Part shown: positions 1 through 4,839 of the stretch, piece after piece
Layout of the letters: each line of letters begins with the position of its first letter
How positions within the stretch are numbered: the first letter of the stretch is position 1
Source: an uncultured Christensenella sp.
GTDB lineage: Bacteria; Bacillota; Clostridia; Christensenellales; Borkfalkiaceae
DNA: 7,248 nt
Assembly (NCBI GenBank): GCA_910578765.1
Contig: CAJTRW010000023.1
Coordinates: 7,183 to 14,430, forward strand
Reading direction: 5' to 3'
Program-made: the position numbers and the translations under genes
The notes under the pieces: model-generated
What the model was told of the DNA's origin: nothing
The model's input: the letters and a program-made list of their open reading frames with translations, nothing else
Database searches by the model: none

Positions 1-24
1 CGGCTATGCCGGGGACGGTTATTT
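1..24. terminator. Possible half of a bidirectional terminator, cut by the window edge
   Basis: On the + strand the first bases form a short CGGC-TAT-GCCG hairpin, followed by GGGGACGG and then TTATTTTTT. On the - strand the same bases follow the stop of the MreB-like gene as an A-rich tract, then CCGTCCCCGGC. This is what one arm of a larger bidirectional terminator would look like, with the other arm outside the window. Only the 4-bp inner stem is visible, so this is a weak call. Confidence 0.25.
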
Positions 25-25
25 T

Positions 26-1042
26 TTAGTCTGTTACGGCTATTCTGTCGAACAGCGAATCGTTTGAAAGTATTACCCCCGCGCCGATTACCGCGGCAAG
101 CTGAGGTTCGTCCGGCAGGTTTACGGGTATTTTAAGCTTTCTTTCGATATACTCCGCAATGCCGTCCATTTTTATAAGTCCGCCCGAAAGGAAAACTCCG
201 CCGTGCACCACGCCCGACGCGACCTCCGCGGGAAGCTTGCCCATGACGACGTTGACGTACTCTAAAATTTTATCGACGTACGTTACAATAATGTCGTACA
301 GGTGAGAAGAATTGACCGCAAACGAAGCGGGCGTTCCGCCCGAAACCTCCCTGCCGTCCGCAACCATAAGCTTGTTGTCGTCCTCAAGCAGACTTCCGAC
401 CGTATTTTTAAGTTTTTCCGCGGTGAGCGCGCCGATTTTCAAATCGTAATTTTCGGCAAGAACGTCTATAAGATGCACGTCTATATTGCCGCCGCCGAGG
501 TTTACGTTTATGCCCGCGATAAGTCCGTCCTGCGAAAACGCCGCGATATTCGTTATACCGTAGCCTATATCCAGACAGAATACGGGCGTGCTTTCGCTGA
601 TAGCGACGTTGTGACCGAGTACAGCCGCAAAAGGCGTAAGCGTGAAATAGGTCATGGCAATGCCGCACTCGTCCGCAATGCGCCTGTATTTTTGTTTAAG
701 CCCGTCCCCGCTGCCGCAAGGGATTATAAACATAACCTCCGTATGTTTGGCTTTCCTTCTCGTAATTTCGCATTTTTCCAGAAAGTATTGCAAAAGATGT
801 GCGGCGATAGTTTCGTTTAATATATCGCCCTCGAAAACCGGGTTGACAATATGCGTGTTCAGCGCCGCCCTGCCGGAAAGCGCGCGCGCCTTGTCGCCGA
901 GCGCCTTTATATTAAGCTTGTTTTCGCCGTTTTCGACGTACTCCTCCACCGCCGCGCAGGTGGCTTCCATAAGCACGACCCCGCAACCGGTCATATATAT
1001 TTTTGTAGTGCTCGAACCGAAATCTATAGCCAGTCTTTTCAT
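26..1042 (-). CDS. Divergent MreB/Mbl-like actin-fold protein (338 aa)
   Basis: This is an actin/Hsp70-fold ATPase-like protein closest to MreB, the filament protein that guides cell-wall synthesis in rod-shaped bacteria. Visible landmarks are a first phosphate loop DFGSSTTKIY (residues 7-16), a second phosphate loop DIGYGITNIA (158-167), GGGNIDVHLIDVL (183-195), matching the MreB GGDxFDxAI segment, and an adenosine motif SGGLIKMDGIAEYI (286-299). Its length fits MreB (about 330-350 aa). The segment that is EEPxAAAIG in MreB reads LTPFAAVLGH (135-144), so the catalytic Glu is missing. The start at 1042 is chosen because AGAGGT at 1051-1056 lies 8 nt upstream; an ATG 33 nt earlier would run into maf and would not match the family. 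The start follows the maf stop after one base, so the two are co-transcribed and probably coupled. It may be an MreB paralogue or another actin-like protein rather than the main MreB; there is no mreC or mreD beside it in view. Confidence 0.75.
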   Translation of the reverse strand: MKRLAIDFGSSTTKIYMTGCGVVLMEATCAAVEEYVENGENKLNIKALGDKARALSGRAALNTHIVNPVFEGDILNETIAAHLLQYFLEKCEITRRKAKHTEVMFIIPCGSGDGLKQKYRRIADECGIAMTYFTLTPFAAVLGHNVAISESTPVFCLDIGYGITNIAAFSQDGLIAGINVNLGGGNIDVHLIDVLAENYDLKIGALTAEKLKNTVGSLLEDDNKLMVADGREVSGGTPASFAVNSSHLYDIIVTYVDKILEYVNVVMGKLPAEVASGVVHGGVFLSGGLIKMDGIAEYIERKLKIPVNLPDEPQLAAVIGAGVILSNDSLFDRIAVTD

Positions 1043-1043
1043 C

Positions 1044-1592
1044 TTAACGTACCTCTTGAAGCATTTTTCTGACAAGCGTAACCGGCAACCCCACGACGTT
1101 TGTGTAACTGCCGAAATATTCCTTAACGATTCCTCCGTCCTGTATACCGTAGCTGCCCGCCTTATCCAAAGGCGAGCCGCCGTCGACGTAAATTTTTATA
1201 AAATCGTCGGAAAGGATATTGAATTTCACTTCCGTTTTATCGAAGTCTGTTATTTTACGGTGTTTATTGCGCACGCATACGCCCGTTATAACGTAATGCG
1301 TCTTGCCCGACAGCCGTTTCAAAGTCCGCGCGGCTTCCCCCCTGTCTTTTGGCTTACCGAGAATTTCCCCCTCGAACGCCACGACGGTATCGCAACCGAT
1401 AACGGTTTTTTCGGGATTAGCCGCAAAAACCTCGTCGCACTTGCTTTCCGCAAGGGCGCAGGCTATTTTTTCCGGAAACAGGGAAAGATTGACTTTTTCG
1501 TCCGCCGTTGCAGGTATCACCTCGAACGAGGGAAGAATCTGCGAAAGAAGTTCTTTTCTTCTTGGCGAAGCGCTTGCAAGAACGTATTCCAT
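1044..1592 (-). CDS. maf: Maf family nucleotide pyrophosphatase (septum formation inhibitor Maf homologue)
   Basis: A 182-residue protein of the Maf/HAM1-like fold. Family members hydrolyse non-canonical or pyrimidine nucleoside triphosphates (dTTP/UTP or m7GTP type) to the monophosphate plus pyrophosphate in the cytoplasm, and overexpression in Bacillus subtilis blocks septation. The sequence shows the N-terminal substrate motif LASASPRRKELL (5-16), the ADE triplet (30-32), GCDTVV (66-71), LGKPKD (78-83) and DKAGSYGIQ (143-151), all in family order and at normal length. The ATG at 1592 starts directly with the family N-terminus. It has no clear Shine-Dalgarno; instead a 9-bp hairpin ends 10 nt upstream. 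An in-frame ATG at 1760 would add 56 residues that lie over the ppx end and look unlike any Maf, so it is rejected. The gene sits between ppx and the MreB-like gene in one leftward operon. Confidence 0.93.
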   Translation of the reverse strand: MEYVLASASPRRKELLSQILPSFEVIPATADEKVNLSLFPEKIACALAESKCDEVFAANPEKTVIGCDTVVAFEGEILGKPKDRGEAARTLKRLSGKTHYVITGVCVRNKHRKITDFDKTEVKFNILSDDFIKIYVDGGSPLDKAGSYGIQDGGIVKEYFGSYTNVVGLPVTLVRKMLQEVR

Positions 1593-1602
1593 AACAAAGT
1601 AT

Positions 1603-1624
1603 AATGCCGCCGTAAGGCGGCATT
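1603..1624 (-). other. 9-bp stem-loop between ppx and maf
   Basis: AATGCCGCC and GGCGGCATT are perfect inverted repeats around a 4-nt loop. On the transcribed strand the hairpin begins 3 nt after the ppx stop and ends 10 nt before the maf ATG, where a Shine-Dalgarno would normally lie. It is not followed by a run of T (next bases ATACTTTG), so it does not look like a normal intrinsic terminator. It may limit maf initiation, act as a partial terminator, or be an RNA-processing or stability element. Confidence 0.5.
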
Positions 1625-1627
1625 CGA

Positions 1628-3142
1628 TTATAATATTTCCAAATTTTTGTGGAAGGATTTCCTGAACTCCGCGCCCGCCGCCATTGCGTCGCGGATTTCC
1701 AGCGAAGCGTCGCCGTCCACTTCGGTCTTCATTATCACCGAATCGCCGAGAATATCGCAATTGATTGATTTGACCGAGCCGGACATGGACCTGTCCAAAC
1801 TTTCGGCAATTCTCAACATTACGCCGAGACGTTTGACAATCTCGATATCGTCCTCGTGCAACACGTCGCGGTAACGCGTCCAGTCGTAGGCGTTTATATC
1901 TTCTTTTTTATGGCAGCAAGCCGTAAACGCGGCAAGCACTATATCCCTGTGGGAAACGCCGTATAAAGTAGAGTTTAAAATCATGTAACAGCTGTGACGC
2001 TGGTGGTTGTAATATTTGATGCGCATGCCGCAGTCATGAAGCGTCGCCGCAACTTTAAGCACGCGTAAATACTGTCTGGGGAACTTGTGTAAAACCCTCA
2101 ACTGCTTGAAAAGCTGTATACTTAAATTTACAACGTGTTCGACGTGTTTTTCGTCGCAGTCGTAATATTTGACCAAAGTCGTAAGCGAATAATTGAGGAC
2201 GTCGGATATGGGCTTCTCCTCCGTAACGGGAAGCGCCTGATTGAACATAATTCCCTCTCTCAACCCCGCGCCCGAAAGCGTGAAACGGTCGAAATTGAAA
2301 AACTCTACGAAGGATTTTATAATGGCAAGCGCCGCGGGAAGAATGTCCGCACGCTCTGCCGACAGCCCCTTTATCTTCTTCTTTTTGTCAAGATCCAAAA
2401 CTTTAATCATGTCGTATACGGGCAAAAAGTCCTCAACGCACATGGTATAGTTATGGACGGTATCCAAGGGGTACTTATGTACCATCTTGCTTATTTTGAA
2501 CAGATTGCGGAAAGAGCCGCCCACACCTATCATCTGGACTTCGGGGTCGACGTCGTTAATCCACTCAACCTTTTTAAGCTGTTCGGTAAAAAACTCCTCT
2601 ATCTTTTTGGTCTGCTCCTCGGGCTTTAAGCCGTCGTCCGCAAACAACGCGGAAAGAGTCACCGCCCCGAAGGGCAACGTGACGTAATTTAAAATATTCC
2701 TGCGGTTGTAATAAACAATCTTTGTGGAGCCGCCGCCGATTTCAAGCACAAGCCCTTTGGGTATGTCCATAGTGTTTATTACGCCGCGGTAAACGTAAAC
2801 AGCCTCCTCCTCAGCGGTGAGGACGCGTATTTTTATACCGCAGTTTGCCTGTATTTCGTCAAGAAAACTGCGCTGGTTTTTAGCGCGGCGCACGGCTGCC
2901 GTGGCGACCGCTATAATGCGCGAAACTCCGCTTGCGTCGCACAGCTTGCGGAACATTTTCAATGTTTTAATCGTTTCGGCTACGCGCTGCGGCTTTAAAA
3001 AGCCGTCTCTCTCCATATCCTGACCGAGACGGACGCTTTCCTTCAACTCGTCGACTACCATAAAATAGCCGTCCGCAAATAGATTTACTATGACGAGCCT
3101 TGCCGAATTCGAGCCTAAATCTATAATGCCAATTTTTTCCAA
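1628..3142 (-). CDS. Ppx/GppA-type phosphatase with C-terminal HD domain (504 aa), TTG start
   Basis: Members of this family (exopolyphosphatase / pppGpp phosphohydrolase) release phosphate from long-chain polyphosphate or convert pppGpp to ppGpp in the cytosol. With the TTG at 3142 as residue 1, the first actin-fold loop is IGIIDLGSNSARLV (4-17), followed by ATAAVR (80-85), AEEEAVYVYRGV (110-121), the second loop EIGGGSTKI (134-142), SAERADILPAALAII (261-275) and GAGLREG (291-297). A C-terminal HD-type domain follows with conserved His near 333-336, LHD (368-370) and HQRH (380-383). TTG is preferred over the ATG at 3184 because GGGGAG lies 6 nt upstream of TTG, while the ATG has no ribosome binding site and would add 14 non-family residues. 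The usual second loop in this family is DIGGGSTEL; here D is E and the catalytic E is K, so activity may be altered. It is first in a ppx-maf-mreB-like operon. Polyphosphate versus pppGpp as substrate cannot be told from sequence. Confidence 0.9.
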   Translation of the reverse strand: MEKIGIIDLGSNSARLVIVNLFADGYFMVVDELKESVRLGQDMERDGFLKPQRVAETIKTLKMFRKLCDASGVSRIIAVATAAVRRAKNQRSFLDEIQANCGIKIRVLTAEEEAVYVYRGVINTMDIPKGLVLEIGGGSTKIVYYNRRNILNYVTLPFGAVTLSALFADDGLKPEEQTKKIEEFFTEQLKKVEWINDVDPEVQMIGVGGSFRNLFKISKMVHKYPLDTVHNYTMCVEDFLPVYDMIKVLDLDKKKKIKGLSAERADILPAALAIIKSFVEFFNFDRFTLSGAGLREGIMFNQALPVTEEKPISDVLNYSLTTLVKYYDCDEKHVEHVVNLSIQLFKQLRVLHKFPRQYLRVLKVAATLHDCGMRIKYYNHQRHSCYMILNSTLYGVSHRDIVLAAFTACCHKKEDINAYDWTRYRDVLHEDDIEIVKRLGVMLRIAESLDRSMSGSVKSINCDILGDSVIMKTEVDGDASLEIRDAMAAGAEFRKSFHKNLEIL

Positions 3143-3148
3143 ATTATA

Positions 3149-3154
3149 CTCCCC
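3149..3154 (-). promoter_or_regulatory. Ribosome binding site deciding the TTG start of ppx/gppA
   Basis: GGGGAG lies 6 nt upstream of the TTG at 3142. Nothing comparable precedes the ATG at 3184 (upstream bases are AGCAGTATTCAA). TTG initiation also puts the conserved KIGIIDLGSNS at the very N-terminus, as is normal for the family. Confidence 0.75.
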
Positions 3155-3209
3155 GAAAGCATAAAAAGCTTCCGTAATTAACATTTGAATACTGCTTTTA
3201 TACTCGGTG

Positions 3210-3238
3210 ATTATAACATATAATTATAAAGTTGTATA
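3210..3238 (-). promoter_or_regulatory. Promoter of the ppx-maf-mreB-like operon (extended -10)
   Basis: On the - strand, TGTTATAAT contains a perfect TATAAT at 3210-3215 with the TG of an extended -10. A 17-bp spacer separates it from TATACA (3233-3238), which matches 4 of 6 bases of the TTGACA -35. The start of transcription would be near 3203, giving a leader of about 60 nt before the TTG at 3142. The match is good for a sigma-A type promoter, but it is a sequence prediction. Confidence 0.65.
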
Positions 3239-3255
3239 TATTTTTTAAAATTATT

Positions 3256-3270
3256 TGTGCAAATTGCACA
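3256..3270. promoter_or_regulatory. 15-bp dyad TGTGCAA-A-TTGCACA, candidate operator
   Basis: This is a perfect 7-1-7 inverted repeat. Its centre (3263) lies about 60 bp upstream of the predicted transcription start of the ppx operon, a usual distance for an activator site. It resembles a CRP half-site (TGTG...CACA), but the spacing is one base shorter than the CRP consensus. The regulator is unknown. Confidence 0.45.
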
Positions 3271-3281
3271 TACAAAAGACA

Positions 3282-3296
3282 TTATGACAGTCATAA
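3282..3296. promoter_or_regulatory. 15-bp dyad TTATGAC-A-GTCATAA, candidate Fur/PerR-family operator
   Basis: A second perfect 7-1-7 inverted repeat, centred 26 bp from the first. The 7-1-7 layout is that of Fur, PerR and Zur boxes in Bacillota; compared with the PerR consensus TTATAAT-N-ATTATAA each arm matches 5 of 7 bases. It lies about 85 bp upstream of the predicted ppx transcription start, rather far for a repressor. Assignment to a regulator family is inference. Confidence 0.4.
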
Positions 3297-3299
3297 CTT

Positions 3300-3314
3300 A
3301 AAATTATGAATTTT
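3300..3314. repeat. AT-only inverted repeat AAAATT-ATG-AATTTT
   Basis: 6-bp perfect arms around ATG, just downstream of the folK end. It continues the cluster of dyads in this 200-bp spacer, but a 6-bp repeat of A and T is easily met by chance in such AT-rich sequence. One edge overlaps the TGA of the -1 frame of folBK (3314-3316). Confidence 0.25.
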
Positions 3315-3318
3315 CAAT

Positions 3319-3352
3319 CCCTGAAAAGATGCGGCGCTATCTGCTTCAAGGG
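3319..3352 (-). other. Stem-loop directly downstream of the folK slip site
   Basis: On the transcribed strand, CCCT/AGGG (4 bp), GAAG/TTTC (4 bp, one G-T) and AGAT/ATCT (4 bp) stack into a 12-bp stem with two single-base bulges and an 8-nt loop AGCGCCGC. It starts at the last base of the T TTA AAC heptamer. No run of T follows (next ATTGAAAATT), so it fits a frameshift-stimulating hairpin better than an intrinsic terminator, although it could also protect or end the fol operon transcript. If the lower four pairs open, the spacing to the heptamer falls in the usual range for -1 frameshift sites. Confidence 0.45.
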
Positions 3353-4083
3353 TTTAAAACGAAATCGCGGTTTTTGTAGTCGGGATGAGGAATTGTAAGC
3401 GTTTCGCCGTTGATTGTTTTATCGCCGAAAAATATTATGTCTATATCAAGCGTCCTGTCGTCCCAGCGTTTTTGCCGCACTCTGCCGCAGGCGTTTTCTA
3501 TGCGGTGAAGCTCGTCCAGCAGCGCATACGGGGAAAGAAACGTGGAAATCCGCGCGGCGCAATTCAAAAATCCGTTTTGCGCAACGCCGCCGTAGGGCGG
3601 AGTTTCGATGTAGTCCGAAACCTTTTCCACCTTTATGCCGCGCGTGGACGAAAGCATTTCAAACGCGGTATCGAGCATATGCTTTTTATCGCCGAGACTG
3701 GAACCCAGCGAAAGATAGACCGTTTCCCTTTCCACATTCGCCGTTACCGCCACGGATGAAAAAGTAAGCTTCATAGGCGCGTCGGGTTTGTACACCGTAA
3801 GCGAAACGGACGAAACGTTATTAAAAGTTTCCATTAAAGAAAAAGCGCACTCGTACGCAAGCTTTTCTATCAAGTTAAAGCAGTGTTCCGTAGCGACGCG
3901 GACGATAAGCTTACTTGCCGCCGAATAATTTACCGTAGCGGACAAATCGTCGTTTACCGCCGCGCGGTAAAAGTCCGTGGTAATATCCGCGTCGAAAATG
4001 AATTTCTGCTGCGCAACTTTTTCAAAATCGTTTACGCCGTGCCGCGCCGAAACTTCCAATCCCCTTATTTTAACAACGTCCAT
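3346..4083 (-). CDS. folBK: FolB-FolK fusion: dihydroneopterin aldolase / HPPK; 3' end split by frame
   Basis: A bifunctional folate enzyme. Residues 1-118 are dihydroneopterin aldolase (FolB): Glu near 21 and the Lys of VYKPDAPM (97-104) fit the family active site. Residues 121-245 are 6-hydroxymethyl-7,8-dihydropterin pyrophosphokinase (FolK): YLSLGSSLGDK (123-133), TPPYGGVAQNGFLN (161-174), CGRVRQKRWDDRTLDIDII (199-217) and IPHPDYKNRDFVL (231-243). Together they cleave dihydroneopterin and activate the product for FolP. The zero frame stops after FVLNP (TGA at 3346-3348), earlier than FolK usually ends. In the -1 frame the sequence goes on PLKQIAPHLFRD and stops at 3314-3316, which matches the common FolK ending PLxEIAP and would give 256 residues. 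A T TTA AAC heptamer at 3352-3358 sits in the right phase for a -1 slip. The ATG at 4083 has AAGGGA at 4089-4094 and overlaps the folP end by 14 nt. Confidence 0.9.
   Translation of the reverse strand: MDVVKIRGLEVSARHGVNDFEKVAQQKFIFDADITTDFYRAAVNDDLSATVNYSAASKLIVRVATEHCFNLIEKLAYECAFSLMETFNNVSSVSLTVYKPDAPMKLTFSSVAVTANVERETVYLSLGSSLGDKKHMLDTAFEMLSSTRGIKVEKVSDYIETPPYGGVAQNGFLNCAARISTFLSPYALLDELHRIENACGRVRQKRWDDRTLDIDIIFFGDKTINGETLTIPHPDYKNRDFVLNP
3352..3358 (-). other. Candidate -1 ribosomal frameshift heptamer T TTA AAC
   Basis: Zero-frame codons GTT TTA AAC contain T TTA AAC, the classical X XXY YYZ slippery heptamer (UUUAAAC of coronaviruses), in exactly the phase needed for -1 slippage. After the slip, CCC TTG AAG ... 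is read and yields the conserved FolK tail. The zero-frame TGA lies one codon further on. A deletion of one A from an original run of four would give the same picture. Confidence 0.45.
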
Positions 4084-4705
4084 AAACTTCCCTTACCGCC
4101 TGCGCGTTTTCCTTTACGTCGTGCACACGTACGAACAGAATTTTATTTTCCGCGGCGAGCCGCGTGGATTGAAGCGTGGCTTCAAGCCTGTCCTCCGCAT
4201 TGCCGCCGAACATGGATTTGCGGCTTGTACCCAAAAGCAGGGGAAAGCCGAGCGACGATAGCCAGATATCGCCCTCCAAAGTCTTTTCGGCATTGTGCAT
4301 TATGCAGACGGACGCGCCGTAACGTGCCGCCGTTGCCGCCATGTCTTTATCGTGCGTAAGACCCCAAACGTCGTTTATCATGTCCGCACCCGCTTCCAGC
4401 GCCGCCTTAGCCGTCTTTGAAAAATAGGTGTCCACCGACACCGGTATATCGAAATTGCGCTTTATAAGTTCGAGCGGACGCATAAGGCGCGAAATTTCAA
4501 TATCGGCCGAAACCTCGACATGCCCCGGGCGAGTTGACTGAGCGCCGAGGTCTATAACCGCCGCGCCGTCCTTTACAGCCCTTTCCACCGTCTTCAAAAC
4601 GGAATATTCGTCGTTGCGGCTGGGCGCGTAAAAGCTGTCTGGCGTAAGGTTTACTATGGCGAAAACGTAAGTGTAATTTTCGAATTTGCGGTTGCCGATA
4701 ATCAT
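4070..4705 (-). CDS. folP: Dihydropteroate synthase with an internal deletion (211 aa)
   Basis: DHPS joins hydroxymethyl-dihydropterin pyrophosphate with p-aminobenzoate and is the sulfonamide target. N-terminal parts are normal: AIVNLTPDSFY (16-26), DLGAQSTRPG (52-61), SVDTYFSKTAKAALEAGA (90-107), INDVWGL (110-116) and CIMHN (134-138). The C-terminal parts are also normal: GFPLLLGTSRKSMFGG (153-168) and LFVRVHDV (190-197). Between them only about 14 residues remain, where a normal DHPS has some 75 that include the DPGxGFGK segment with the pterin-binding Asp. The total length, 211 against about 270, agrees with a loss of about 60 residues. The frame stays open, so the loss is a multiple of three bases. 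A barrel missing this strand is unlikely to be an active DHPS, but activity cannot be judged from sequence. The ATG has no ribosome binding site of its own; it overlaps the stop of the small upstream ORF (ATGA), which suggests translational coupling. Confidence 0.88.
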   Translation of the reverse strand: MIIGNRKFENYTYVFAIVNLTPDSFYAPSRNDEYSVLKTVERAVKDGAAVIDLGAQSTRPGHVEVSADIEISRLMRPLELIKRNFDIPVSVDTYFSKTAKAALEAGADMINDVWGLTHDKDMAATAARYGASVCIMHNAEKTLEGDIWLSSLGFPLLLGTSRKSMFGGNAEDRLEATLQSTRLAAENKILFVRVHDVKENAQAVREVYGRC

Positions 4706-4839
4706 TTCAAAGCCGCCGAAGCTTCGCGCCGCTTACCGTCGTGAACTTTACCCTTAACACAAAAGGAAACTGTTTTGCGGACGGCGGCGGGCGCGGCCGA
4801 CAAATCCTTAACCGCCTTTACAGTCTTTTCTCTATCCAT
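4702..4839 (-). pseudogene. 45-codon ORF at the folE position, probable internally deleted GTP cyclohydrolase I
   Basis: A short ORF with one of the best ribosome binding sites in the window (AAAGGAGG, 7 nt from ATG). It starts inside the last codons of folC (22-nt overlap) and its TGA overlaps the folP ATG as ATGA. The first residues, MDREKTVKAVKDL, resemble the FolE N-terminal helix (K/E-rich, followed by AVRxIL). The end, VRKTVSFCVKGKVHDGKRRE, resembles the FolE C-terminus (RKPGxKTVTSxVRGxF...RxE). The ~140 residues between, with the zinc and GTP sites, are absent. Since folE commonly sits with folC, folP and folBK, a folE cut down by an in-frame deletion is the best reading. The similarity is from memory and short; an unrelated small protein remains possible. 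As it stands it cannot be a cyclohydrolase, but it may still serve to couple folP translation to folC. Confidence 0.5.

Noticed and set aside
654..1604. Long + strand open frame of 316 codons across the maf/MreB-like junction
   Set aside because: It lies antisense to two well-recognised genes, crosses their boundary, has no family-like motif and reflects codon bias on the other strand.
1593..1760. N-terminal extension of maf to an in-frame ATG at 1760
   Set aside because: The extra 56 residues are Arg-rich, overlap the ppx end and precede the normal Maf N-terminus; the extension is a frame shadow.
3256..3270. TGTGC...GCACA as a true CRP site
   Set aside because: The CRP consensus needs a 6-bp centre (TGTGA-N6-TCACA); here the centre is 5 bp and the fifth base of each half differs.
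3319..3352. Stem-loop after folK as a normal intrinsic terminator
   Set aside because: No T-run follows on the transcribed strand; the bases after the stem are ATTGAAAATT. Kept as a structure, possibly linked to frameshifting.
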